Positions 10,201-17,273 of a stretch of DNA of 64,000 nt are shown here, piece after piece. The notes under the pieces are model-generated. The model saw only the letters and a list, made by a program, of their open reading frames with translations. It searched no databases and was not told the DNA's origin. A program made the translations under genes and the position numbers. Numbering within the stretch: position 1 is the stretch's first letter; each line of letters begins with the position of its first letter. The stretch spans positions 77,045 through 141,044 of the forward strand of contig JAXJXV010000008.1 in assembly GCA_036307305.1 (NCBI GenBank), written 5' to 3'. The DNA is from SIG607 sp036307305. Lineage in GTDB: Bacteria > Bacillota > Clostridia > Oscillospirales > Acutalibacteraceae.

Positions 10201-12408
10201 TAGTGAACTCTGGTTATATGACTCGAAGCTCATATAATCAGTTCTCTGCAGTTCATAAATATTGAGAGCTGTACCGTCGGAAATTTCGGGAACTGCAACG
10301 TATTCGTCAGCAGAAAGTGACCAAACTGCATCGTACATATTTTCTTTGGTTGCTGTTACAAGCTTAGGATATGCAATCTTTTCACCCTTAACAGCGTCAA
10401 CCTCGGTTGTTGAACCGCTTGCGTAAATGAATTTTATGGTAGCAACCTCTTCAACCTTGATATCCTTAATGGTGATTGCAGGAGCATCTATAACCTGATA
10501 AATGGGGAAGCCGTTACCATCAACTTGTTCGGTCTTTTTACCAATAACACCCATACCACGCATGGTAACACCTATAACAGGAACAAAGTCTGCCGCACTA
10601 CTTGCTACGGTATAGGTTTCTGTTACAAATCCGTCAGTTGCTTTGTCATAGTCAATCTCAGTGCCTTTAACAACAAGGCTTTTGTTATTTGTAGTGGTAG
10701 CCCATGTAGCAGCATTACTCTTGCTATAACCAATACCTACGGCTGTGAAAGAACCGGTTGTTACTCCGACATTTTGCCATTCGTCAGAGAAGTGTTCTAC
10801 CTTATAGGTGATAGTAATGTTATATGATGTATTTGGTTTTACAACAAACGGAGTACCGTCCTCACGGTAAACAGTTAAAAAAGAATTCTCTCCCCAACCG
10901 GACGTTGCGTAAGTTCCATCGCCAAATGCTTTGGTGTTAGCAGTATTTACGGTTTCGCCCGCACCATTAAGCTTTTTTAGTACAAAGGGGGAAAGTGATT
11001 TGCCGTTAAGGGTTGTGTTGCTTACTGTTATTGTGCCTGCAGGTTTACCGTCAACAGCCTTAGGATAGCTCTTAATGCCACTATCAGTTGCAACTACATC
11101 AGCCCAACCGCCACCATTTGTTTGTGCGTAATAGGTGCCGCCGTAAACAAATGGCACCTCAAGGGGATTGTTATTAGATATAGCAGTCTGAGCGAGAGTC
11201 TTTGTGCTATAGTCGTTAGTTACGGAAGCAAGATAATCCTTATAACCTGCATAAAGCTTAAGGGGTGCGCCCTCAGCAAATGTAACCTTTGTATCGCTGT
11301 AAGCAGTTGTACAAGCAGCATCGGTATACCAACCTGTAAAGTACTTACCTGCAGGAACAGCAGTAGGAACGTAAAGCTGTTCTACCTCGCCTGCGGTACC
11401 CTTCTTGGTAACAACGTTGCCGTTGCCCTCGTTATACTCAACAGTGCCAACGCCTTTTTCGTAAACTTCAATTTTAGTGATGTAGTATTCAGCATAACCG
11501 TTATGATACCAGTTACCCTCAGCATCCTGTAAGTTTTTAGGTGCCTTTTCATCGTAACCCTGATACCAGCAGTTTGCGCCGTTATAAGCGGTAGGCAGAG
11601 CAAAACCAAAGTATTCTGTAAATACCTTACCACTGTAGGTATAGGAACCGTCAGCGTTTTTAGTTACGCCGAAAGCTGCAAGCTCTTCAACAGTCTTGGT
11701 GGTGATGGTGCTAACCTTGGAAAAATTCTGTTTAACACCGTTAGCGTTTACGGAAGCGTCACCGTAATTACCGCTACCGAGTGTAAACGTGTTAACGCCG
11801 TCTGCAGTAGTTAACTTGTAATAATCAAGATACGTACCTGAAACGTCTCTACCGCTGTCCCAATAAGCTATCTCATTGGAACCATAGAAAGAGCCGTGGC
11901 TATTTAATCCACCGCCGTCAAGATTAAGGTCGTTACCATCTGCATCCTTTACGTCAACGCCCTGAAATGCGATATCGTTAGCCATGGAGTAAACGGAAAG
12001 ATAAGCTCTTTCCCAACAAGCTGCGAAACGAGCGATATAATATTCAATATTAATACCGTACTGTTTGCCCGGCTCGATAATAATAGGGGTACCATCTTCC
12101 TGCAGAGGAACAATCATAGAGTCCATATTTCCCTTTGTTCCTGCGGAATAAAGATAAAGTGAATCCATACCATTAAAGTTAGCATAGCTAACCTTTGTAC
12201 CGGTATTTTTAGCTATGAAGTCATAATCATGACCTGCAGGCTTTACAGGATTATCATAATCCGTGTAAAGTTTGTCTTCACTGAAGTCGATGCTCCAGTA
12301 ATGCTCGTATGTACCGTTTTCTACTGTTTCAACCGCGGCTGCAGGTAAAACGAACATAGAGAAAAGCATACACAGAGCAAGTAAAATGCTTAATAATTTT
12401 TTCATCAT
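7237..12408 (-). CDS. Giant secreted multidomain surface protein with InlB-type repeats
   Basis: Predicted extracellular protein of 1723 residues. The ATG at 12408 (or the adjacent ATG at 12405) follows AAGGAGAG; an in-frame extension to 12462 would place non-signal residues before the signal peptide MKKLLSILLALCMLFSMFVLPAAA. It contains at least two InlB-type repeat segments (..AGKYFTGWYTDAACT.. and ..AGKYFKGWSRNETGT..) alternating with long beta-rich, Trp/Tyr/Asn-rich carbohydrate-binding-like regions. The last 500 residues align by eye with the central part of the adjacent GH16 protein (shared blocks: VVERGFVYTNGAIGKYTN, FNECW, MTFSTYV.GF, GYVTF). No catalytic motif was found. It may be a non-catalytic glycan-binding partner. 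No cell-wall anchor motif seen. Confidence 0.8.
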   Translation of the reverse strand: MMKKLLSILLALCMLFSMFVLPAAAVETVENGTYEHYWSIDFSEDKLYTDYDNPVKPAGHDYDFIAKNTGTKVSYANFNGMDSLYLYSAGTKGNMDSMIVPLQEDGTPIIIEPGKQYGINIEYYIARFAACWERAYLSVYSMANDIAFQGVDVKDADGNDLNLDGGGLNSHGSFYGSNEIAYWDSGRDVSGTYLDYYKLTTADGVNTFTLGSGNYGDASVNANGVKQNFSKVSTITTKTVEELAAFGVTKNADGSYTYSGKVFTEYFGFALPTAYNGANCWYQGYDEKAPKNLQDAEGNWYHNGYAEYYITKIEVYEKGVGTVEYNEGNGNVVTKKGTAGEVEQLYVPTAVPAGKYFTGWYTDAACTTAYSDTKVTFAEGAPLKLYAGYKDYLASVTNDYSTKTLAQTAISNNNPLEVPFVYGGTYYAQTNGGGWADVVATDSGIKSYPKAVDGKPAGTITVSNTTLNGKSLSPFVLKKLNGAGETVNTANTKAFGDGTYATSGWGENSFLTVYREDGTPFVVKPNTSYNITITYKVEHFSDEWQNVGVTTGSFTAVGIGYSKSNAATWATTTNNKSLVVKGTEIDYDKATDGFVTETYTVASSAADFVPVIGVTMRGMGVIGKKTEQVDGNGFPIYQVIDAPAITIKDIKVEEVATIKFIYASGSTTEVDAVKGEKIAYPKLVTATKENMYDAVWSLSADEYVAVPEISDGTALNIYELQRTDYMSFESYNQSSLYVNNKWLTNAMLSNEIAYEGSTSMKYENTNLSVIGSEPADWATNWKAYYSYNEATDTFTQLTGDTAPDFVANKYYKQRLSGELEQGMFMVKGLGDYAKYSYNYKITFKYCVPEDNTYDIRIDAYQINTYNIWGITNPQVSATYIIPKTATGGWVTGTIVVSATDAVAGNSMGQAIAFRVRTTTDTRANARNCVVYFDDIKTEALTDNTLSVTYKDSDGKVLKTVTDGLTADGAYAIDYIPSAPAGKYFKGWSRNETGTNMVSGATITLPTANQYGKVSLYAVWGDYADTTEGKTYTLGAGTKFGIAHYNGTTYRTDINEGMGWSGLAGSSNGAIMIGKGAGGSVPKWNPANTGGTSQTDSASDLIADATNLAVGETKLVGWGVGGSYTVRDENGNVLIAKPNTKYIAVINYEVGGYGSMTLHLGAGKKAAYLDKQGFDVNVWNQCSMVSAEELQIWKGSLEATAAAYPKNQNLTQVFSVTTPEAFDKNDVPVFTLYACATGAAARRIEKDANGVESYVVTNASTGAQTTYYPYEYVDHPHIYVSSITLIEVESGEGAATYTTYDSTNGYDTTVSVGKTGTSAYKATNNPDNNWYYEKEAIYPISPNEVIYGSGLSNYWNADYMMAPEHAVASENCYFGSEMTNKFIEKDGKLVPVIYFNTLGYEEYYDSKGLDREVDKDINSKDYQTTEAGKLAQLKDHYNKPTQIFRMGKAVDGHTYKVSFSIKADKIEADMSVHFASGIQNNIWGVTSWLGSFYDIKAEKIVAGETWYDFTYYITYDAAANKTTAVAGFDDSKEAIREYFYIYFNQTITSHDTTGCDNQIYFADFEYVDLGAAVGKGGASVLKEADNGRQAMRFYFSYETDDGSTIKLGDEEFEVVERGFVYTNGAIGKYTNASGQYTGLFRPTNNNGTVKYSAKTENFNECWSNENGVMTFSTYVKGFTESLMDSKLIVKGYVTFKDANGKLYTVYSENTNRSVNGIIDAGSFH

Positions 12409-12440
12409 ACAACTCTCCTTGTAGACATTTTTACACAATG

Positions 12441-12469
12441 ATTGTAACACATGGTTTTTCAATTGTCAA
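12441..12469 (-). promoter_or_regulatory. Sigma-A promoter of the giant surface protein gene
   Basis: Minus strand TTGACA (12464-12469), 17-base spacer, TACAAT (12441-12446), 33 bases before the start codon. It resembles the promoter of the GH16 paralogue. Confidence 0.8.
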
Positions 12470-12528
12470 TCAAAATTTTTCCTAAATTTCAAAATTTTTT
12501 TCTATATTGTTTAGGTAGGAGATGAGGC

Positions 12529-12560
12529 GGGACGGGCGGAAAACAATTCCGCCCCTACTG
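12529..12560. repeat. REP-like hairpin, C/G type, 3' of the RAYT gene
   Basis: GGGCGGAA (12534-12541), AACAA-type loop, TTCCGCCC (12547-12554), followed by the conserved CTACTGATGTGCAAT flank. Confidence 0.85.
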
Positions 12561-12568
12561 ATGTGCAA

Positions 12569-13069
12569 TTATTCTATATATAATTTATCCAATTCCCATT
12601 TCAATGGATTTTCTGTTATGTATTTATAAATCTCAAAATAATCGTTTTGATTACGTATAACGTGGTCATAAAACGAACGTTGCCATATTTGTTTATCAAA
12701 ATGCGGTAAAACACCTTGCTTTACCTTTTCTATGTATTTCACCGTCGACCTTCGTTTAAACGCTCTTATAATATCCGAAATTGTAGGGGCGGATTTGTTA
12801 TCCGCCCGTTCTTCATCACCACAAATGTTAATAATAGCGTGTAGATGATTAGGCATTACAACAAGTACAGGACATTCGGCATTACTGTATTTGTTAATAA
12901 TTTCTTCAAAAGCATCTTTTATAAGATTTGTTGCAATATCGTTATTGTCATTAAGCGTAAACAGCGCTTTTTTGTCCTTCGTACAAATTGTTACAAAATA
13001 CGAACCGTTCGAATTATAATCGAATTCCTGTAGCCGTATTATTTTACGTTTAGGATATTTATTTTCCAT
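12569..13069 (-). CDS. REP-associated tyrosine transposase (RAYT, Y1/HUH family)
   Basis: 166-residue single-strand DNA transposase of the IS200/IS605 TnpA-like RAYT group, which is thought to mobilise or maintain REP hairpins. Visible motifs: GSYFVTICT near the N-terminus, the HUH metal-binding motif MPNHLHAI (about residue 80) and the helix WQRSFYDHVIRN carrying the catalytic tyrosine. The ATG at 13069 is preceded by AAAGGTGAT. REP-like hairpins lie on both sides (12534-12554 downstream; 13160-13180 and others upstream), and one complete hairpin lies inside the coding sequence at 12787-12807, encoding the linker ERADNKSAPT between the HUH core and the tyrosine helix. No insertion-sequence ends were found, so it is more likely a domesticated REPtron gene than a free element. 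Confidence 0.9.
   Translation of the reverse strand: MENKYPKRKIIRLQEFDYNSNGSYFVTICTKDKKALFTLNDNNDIATNLIKDAFEEIINKYSNAECPVLVVMPNHLHAIINICGDEERADNKSAPTISDIIRAFKRRSTVKYIEKVKQGVLPHFDKQIWQRSFYDHVIRNQNDYFEIYKYITENPLKWELDKLYIE
12783..12811. repeat. REP-like hairpin inside the RAYT coding sequence
   Basis: GGGCGGAT (12787-12794), TTGTT loop, ATCCGCCC (12800-12807), with the flanking GTAGG of the free copies also present. The reading frame stays open through it. Confidence 0.9.
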
Positions 13070-13135
13070 ATAATCACCTTTTTAATTATATATCGAATGT
13101 TTGATAATAACAATATGTATTTTATAACGTTCAAT

Positions 13136-13300
13136 ATAGTCTCTACGACTACGATGTAGGGGAGGACTTGTTGTCCTCCCGTATAGACTCTGCTAAACTA
13201 ACGGGCGGAAAACAATTCCGCCCCTACGAATGTACAATATAGTCTTTACTGATAGTTTGTAGGGGAGGACTTGTTGTCCTCCCGTATAGCATCCGCCCCT
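13136..13300. repeat. REP-like cluster 5' of the RAYT gene
   Basis: The 305 bases between RAYT and the flippase gene hold three hairpins: A/G type (arms 13160-13167 and 13173-13180), C/G type (13203-13210 and 13216-13223) and A/G type (13263-13270 and 13276-13283), with conserved linkers (GTATAGACTCTGCTAAACTA, GTACAATATAGTC). No gene was seen here. Confidence 0.9.
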
Positions 13301-13374
13301 ACTGATGTGCAATATTACCTGTACGAATATACGTTATTTCCCTTTCATATATTTTTCTGAAAGGCGGAATTTAT

Positions 13375-14856
13375 ATGAAAAAGACTTTATTCATAAAAAA
13401 TGCGGTGATTCTCACCGTTACGGGAACTATTCTTCGTTTTTTAGGAATTATTTTCAAGGTTTGGTTAGCAGGAAGTATCGGCGGTGAGGGTATCGGGCTT
13501 TATCACATCGTTTTCTCTCTTTACACTCTGGCTGCCACCTTTGCTTCTTCGGGTATTTTAGTTGCTGTTACAAGGCTTTGCGCCGATGAGATTGCCGTTG
13601 GCAGCAAAACGGGACTTCTCAGAGTTATGCGAAAGTCGGTAATCGTATCCCTTATTATTGCTTCTCTTACATTTATAATATTAATACTTGGGGCAGATTT
13701 TATTTCTTCAAGGTTTTTGGGAGACAGCAGGGCTTCTCTTTCGGTTTGCATTTTCGCCTTTTCTCTGCCGTTTATGGCTGTTTCTTCGGTAATCAAAGGC
13801 TACTTTGCGGCGCGCAGAAAGGTATGGGCTAATTCCTCGTCCATATTACTTGAACAGGCGGTACGTATTATCCTTTGTCTTATATTTGTAAAGAAGTTTT
13901 CGGTTTACGGCATCGGGGGAGCCGTTGCAGGTGTTATGGCGGGGGATACTTTAGCGGAAATTGTTTCCTGTATCTTTATATACATATTATATAACAGCGA
14001 CCTGAAGCGTGTTATTCTCACAGGTACCGACATAAATTTCAAAAGCTATTCTCAGCTTTTACGCATAGCCATTCCTATTACAAGCGGAAGATACGCCGTT
14101 TCGCTTCTCAGAACGGCTGAAAACGTACTGGTTCCCAAAACCCTTACAAAAGCAGGAGGGGATTACGCTTCATCCCTTTCCATATTCGGTTCTTTAAAGG
14201 GTATGGCACTGCCCGTTCTTTTCTTTCCATCCTCACTGCTCAACGCCTTTTCATCGCTTCTGATACCCGAAATGAGCGAAGCGCTTATTAAAAACCGTCC
14301 TCAGCTCATTAAAAGCAGTGTTTCTAAAACTCTTAAAATCACCTGGCTTATGGGGGTTATATTTTCAGCCATATTCTTTTTCTGCGGTGAAAAAATCGGC
14401 GCCGTTGTTTACAACGACGTCGATTCGGGTTTTCTAATTCATATTTTAGCGCCTCTTGTACCCCTTATGTACCTTGACAGCATCAGCGACGGCATATTAA
14501 AAGGTCTTGACAGGCAGGTCTTTACCTTTCGCACCTCTATTATTGACTCTGCTGTAAGAATACTTCTAATTCTATTTATAGTACCGAAATACAGCATAAC
14601 AGGTTTTATCGTTATTATGTTTTTAAGCAACCTTTTTACAAGCTCTTTAAACATAGGAAAGCTTTTATCCATAACACACATAAAACCAAAGCTGTTTTCA
14701 ACCATATTATTACCTATACTCTCCGCCTGTGGAATTGTTATGTTATTTTGCTCGTTATTTGATTTTATAAGGAATGATTTTGTTTTCCTCGCCGCCGTTT
14801 CGGTATGTTCGGTTGTTTTGTACGGGGGATACGTTTGGTTAGGGAATAGGGATTAG
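13375..14856 (+). CDS. SpoVB/MurJ-like polysaccharide flippase (MOP superfamily)
   Basis: 493-residue integral membrane protein with about 12-14 hydrophobic helices, resembling stage V sporulation protein B and the MATE-like oligosaccharide/lipid II flippases. The N-terminal TFLKGT-like opening (FIKNAVILTVTGTILRFLGII) and the motif SSVIKGYFAARRK around residue 137 are typical. Such proteins flip lipid-linked sugar precursors; SpoVB acts in spore cortex formation, but paralogues act in vegetative envelope synthesis, so the stage is inferred. ATG 13375 follows AAAGGCGG. The last codons (LGNRD, stop TAG) are written in the TAGGGAN heptamer array, so the C-terminus has been reset by repeat sequence. 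Confidence 0.85.
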   Translation: MKKTLFIKNAVILTVTGTILRFLGIIFKVWLAGSIGGEGIGLYHIVFSLYTLAATFASSGILVAVTRLCADEIAVGSKTGLLRVMRKSVIVSLIIASLTFIILILGADFISSRFLGDSRASLSVCIFAFSLPFMAVSSVIKGYFAARRKVWANSSSILLEQAVRIILCLIFVKKFSVYGIGGAVAGVMAGDTLAEIVSCIFIYILYNSDLKRVILTGTDINFKSYSQLLRIAIPITSGRYAVSLLRTAENVLVPKTLTKAGGDYASSLSIFGSLKGMALPVLFFPSSLLNAFSSLLIPEMSEALIKNRPQLIKSSVSKTLKITWLMGVIFSAIFFFCGEKIGAVVYNDVDSGFLIHILAPLVPLMYLDSISDGILKGLDRQVFTFRTSIIDSAVRILLILFIVPKYSITGFIVIMFLSNLFTSSLNIGKLLSITHIKPKLFSTILLPILSACGIVMLFCSLFDFIRNDFVFLAAVSVCSVVLYGGYVWLGNRD

Positions 14857-14873
14857 GGAGTAGGGAGTAGGGT
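14840..14873. repeat. TAGGGAN heptamer array at the flippase stop codon
   Basis: Five GGG tracts (14842, 14849, 14856, 14863 and 14870) with regular seven-base spacing; variants TAGGGAA, TAGGGAT, TAGGGAG. The second unit contains the flippase stop codon TAG (14854-14856). G-quadruplex-capable on the + strand. Confidence 0.9.
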
Positions 14874-14895
14874 GAAGGCTTATATATTGTATACA

Positions 14896-15645
14896 CTATT
14901 TTTTACCACACAATATATTGTAGTTTCTTTTAATTACACCCTCGCCACGCCATGCATACGCGCGGTTTTCTATACTTTCATTTAGAGTATATTCATTTCT
15001 ATAGCTTTCTATAAACTCTTTTACATTGGTAAATTCTTTACCCTTATTCATCGGGCAGACCTCTGAGCAGATATCACAGCCCCAAACACTGCCGTATTTT
15101 TTAATCAGTTCTTTTTCTGTTTCACTAAGCTCTTTTTTCTTCTGAGTAACGGCGGAAAGGCAGTTTTCCTTATTAAGCTTAACGGGACAGGCTTTAAGAC
15201 AGGCACCGCAGTTTATACACTCATTATATGTATTTTCACTCTTTATATAAAGGTCGGTAACAATTTCACCCAAAAATACGAAGCTACCGTATTTATCGTT
15301 TATGAGCAGTCCGTTTTTACCCCTTACACCAAGACCGCCAAGTACACCCGCCTGTACCTCAGGAATAGGCGAATTATCGCAAAAAACAACGAATTCATTA
15401 TTGGGGTATTTTTGTTTAAGCTCATTTGCTATGTTTTGAAGGTATTTAGGTACTATATTATGATAATCAGCAACAGCGGCGTAACGGCTTATATTTAGTG
15501 GCTTTTCCGCCTTTATTTTATAAGGAAAGGCAAAGGTTATTATACTTTTAGCGTTTTCAGGCAGTTTTTCAATATTTCTACAATTTATAAGATTATCCGA
15601 CACAAGCGCAAAATCGCATATACCGTACTGAAATTCAGTCTTCAT
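14896..15645 (-). CDS. QueG-like epoxyqueuosine reductase family iron-sulfur protein
   Basis: 249-residue protein with the QueG layout: an N-terminal cobalamin-binding part with SRYAAVADYH, CDNSPIPEVQAG (the Asp of this motif corresponds to the catalytic acid) and GLGVRGKNGLLIN, then a double [4Fe-4S] ferredoxin-like domain (CINCGACLKACP and CDICSEVCP). QueG reduces epoxyqueuosine to queuosine in tRNA. The protein is shorter than classical QueG (about 350-380) because the C-terminal repeat part is missing, so function is probable, not certain. It overlaps the tadA stop by 11 bases, so two tRNA-modification genes are translationally coupled. Confidence 0.75.
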   Translation of the reverse strand: MKTEFQYGICDFALVSDNLINCRNIEKLPENAKSIITFAFPYKIKAEKPLNISRYAAVADYHNIVPKYLQNIANELKQKYPNNEFVVFCDNSPIPEVQAGVLGGLGVRGKNGLLINDKYGSFVFLGEIVTDLYIKSENTYNECINCGACLKACPVKLNKENCLSAVTQKKKELSETEKELIKKYGSVWGCDICSEVCPMNKGKEFTNVKEFIESYRNEYTLNESIENRAYAWRGEGVIKRNYNILCGKK

Positions 15646-16084
15646 TTCTCAGTTCCTCAAAAAAGTTTTTAACGAGGGCGGTACACTCTTGCTCACAAAT
15701 ACCGCCGTATATTTCGGGTTTAAAACCAAAATCAAGGGTAGCAAGGTTGACTACAGAGTCAAAGCTACCCATTTTTAAATCGTATGAGCCAAAAACAACG
15801 GTAGAAATACGTGCGTTGATAATAGCCCCTGCGCACATAGGACAAGGCTCCATTGTAACGTAAATTTCACACCCGTCAAGACGCCAACTATCAAGCTTTT
15901 CACAAGCTGTTTTTACAGCGTTAATTTCAGCGTGACCGAGGGCAGAACGTTCTGTTTCTCTTGTATTATGCGCCTGTGCGATTATTTCGCCGTTCTTTAC
16001 TATAACGGCGCCCACAGGCACCTCGCCTTTTTTATAGGCCTTTTGAGCCTCGTCGATAGCAATTTGCATATATTTTTTGTTCAT
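15635..16084 (-). CDS. tadA: tRNA-specific adenosine deaminase
   Basis: 149-residue cytidine-deaminase-fold enzyme that converts A34 to inosine in the anticodon of tRNA-Arg(ACG). Zinc motif HAEINAV (His plus catalytic Glu, about residue 56) and PCPMCAGAI (two Cys, about residue 86) are intact and the length is typical. ATG 16084 has AGAGGT 5 bases upstream. The next gene (QueG-like) overlaps by 11 bases. The substrate tRNA-Arg(ACG) is encoded in the same window at 33754-33830. Confidence 0.95.
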   Translation of the reverse strand: MNKKYMQIAIDEAQKAYKKGEVPVGAVIVKNGEIIAQAHNTRETERSALGHAEINAVKTACEKLDSWRLDGCEIYVTMEPCPMCAGAIINARISTVVFGSYDLKMGSFDSVVNLATLDFGFKPEIYGGICEQECTALVKNFFEELRNED

Positions 16085-16095
16085 AAGATACCTCT

Positions 16096-16200
16096 TTGAT
16101 TAGGGATTAGAGACGGGCGGAAAACAATTCCGCCCCTACTGATGTACAATACAGTCTTTACTGATAGTTTGTAGGGGAGGACTTGTTGTCCTCCCGCTGT
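16096..16200. repeat. REP-like hairpins upstream of tadA
   Basis: A degenerate TAGGGATTAG stub, a C/G-type hairpin (16115-16122 with 16128-16135) and an A/G-type hairpin (16175-16182 with 16188-16195), joined by CTACTGATGTACAATACAG. Confidence 0.85.
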
Positions 16201-16207
16201 TTAAAAA

Positions 16208-16247
16208 AAGCCTATACGTTTCACGTGAAACATATAGGCTCTTTTTA
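16208..16247 (-). terminator. Terminator-like hairpin built around a parS palindrome
   Basis: AGCCTATA, then the parS-like palindrome, then TATAGGCT form one long near-perfect inverted repeat flanked by A-runs on one side and T-runs on the other. It would end transcription of the gyrase/CPBP operon on the minus strand. Confidence 0.75.
16217..16232. other. parS centromere site 1
   Basis: CGTTTCACGTGAAACA: the 14-base palindrome GTTTCACGTGAAAC matches the ParB/Spo0J-binding consensus tGTTnCACGTGAAACa. It forms the core of the hairpin described here. Confidence 0.88.
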
Positions 16248-16252
16248 TTTAT

Positions 16253-16268
16253 TGTTTCACGTGAAACA
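16253..16268. other. parS centromere site 2
   Basis: TGTTTCACGTGAAACA is a perfect 16-base palindrome and full match to the parS consensus, 36 bases from site 1 and ending immediately before the stop codon of the CPBP protease gene. ParB would load here for chromosome segregation. No parA/parB gene is in the window. Confidence 0.93.
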
Positions 16269-17270
16269 TTACGCATAAAGGAACAGCGCTTCAAGTACAA
16301 CTACTACCGTTGCTATGATTATAAGGGGGGAAGAAAAGAACACGCCAAGCTTCTGTGGAACGGTGAGCATTCCGTTGTTTTCGAGGGAAAAGTCGGTTTC
16401 CTGTTTTCTGCTAAGCATAACCATTCCCACGAAGCCAACAAAGAGAAGTATCACCAGATACAGCATATTTATAACGCCGTTTGTGGTTGCCGTTAATCCC
16501 TTTGTAGCATAATCAAGCACCACACTGATAAAGTTGTTTATGAAGTGGATTATTATTGCCGTCCATATAGTGCCTGTTTTTATAACGGCAAAACCAAAAA
16601 ACAGTCCCATTATAAAGGCAAAGGGAATTTGCACGAAGTTGCCGTGCATTATACCGAAGATGAAGGCAGAGGTTATTATTGCAAAACCGTCGCCGTACTT
16701 TCTTAAATTACCCATAACCGCGCCGCGTATTGCGAATTCCTCCACAAGCGCAGGGGTGATGGCTGTTGATATAAACACAAGTATTACACCAAACAGGTTG
16801 GTGGGGTTTTCCATTAAATCAAGCTCATACTCAAAGCCCAAGGACTGAAAAACAGCACCCGCCATACTCGTTAAGAAGTTTGACAGTCCGCAAACACCAA
16901 GTCCTACAAGCACGTAGGGAACAACAAGGTCGGGGCGGTCGGCTTTTTTAAAGGAAGAAATTTTGCTTATATTCTCCTTTTCAAGCTTTACGTATATTAT
17001 ATACGAAAGTATAAATGCAAAAGAGGAGAGCAAAACCTGTACAACCTGCATTATGGTACTGTCGTTCAGTATATCGTTCAGGCGGTTTGGATGTATAACA
17101 CCCACCGCCGTTAAAATACCAAGGGGAATACTCCACAGCACCATAAATGCCGTCATTATGAAAAATGCAACGCCCAGTAAATTTGAGCTTTTTCGTATTT
17201 TTCGCTTTTCTTCTCTTATTTTCTGCCTTTTTATCAGTTCTTCATTATAATATTCGGTAGGGAAAAACAT
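16269..17270 (-). CDS. CPBP family intramembrane metalloprotease (CAAX protease/Abi)
   Basis: 333-residue polytopic membrane protein. The CPBP motifs are present: EEFAIRGAVMG (Glu-Glu-x-x-x-Arg, about residue 177), FGIMHGN (His, about residue 210) and HFINNF (His, about residue 243), which together form the glutamate/histidine metal-binding site. Family members are Rce1-like endopeptidases; bacterial ones process or sequester membrane peptides, and the substrate here is unknown. ATG 17270 begins 3 bases after the gyrA stop and its GAGGAA ribosome site lies in the end of gyrA, so it is the last gene of the dnaA-gyrA operon. The two parS sites follow its stop. Confidence 0.85.
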   Translation of the reverse strand: MFFPTEYYNEELIKRQKIREEKRKIRKSSNLLGVAFFIMTAFMVLWSIPLGILTAVGVIHPNRLNDILNDSTIMQVVQVLLSSFAFILSYIIYVKLEKENISKISSFKKADRPDLVVPYVLVGLGVCGLSNFLTSMAGAVFQSLGFEYELDLMENPTNLFGVILVFISTAITPALVEEFAIRGAVMGNLRKYGDGFAIITSAFIFGIMHGNFVQIPFAFIMGLFFGFAVIKTGTIWTAIIIHFINNFISVVLDYATKGLTATTNGVINMLYLVILLFVGFVGMVMLSRKQETDFSLENNGMLTVPQKLGVFFSSPLIIIATVVVVLEALFLYA

Positions 17271-17273
17271 TAA

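Noticed and set aside
12409..12462. Longer N-terminus for the giant surface protein
   Set aside because: It would run through the promoter and the AAGGAGAG ribosome site and place 18 residues before a normal signal peptide.
13136..13300. CRISPR or transposon terminal repeats
   Set aside because: The units are alternating hairpins scattered through many intergenic regions, not regularly spaced repeats with unique spacers, and no matching element ends with target duplications were found.
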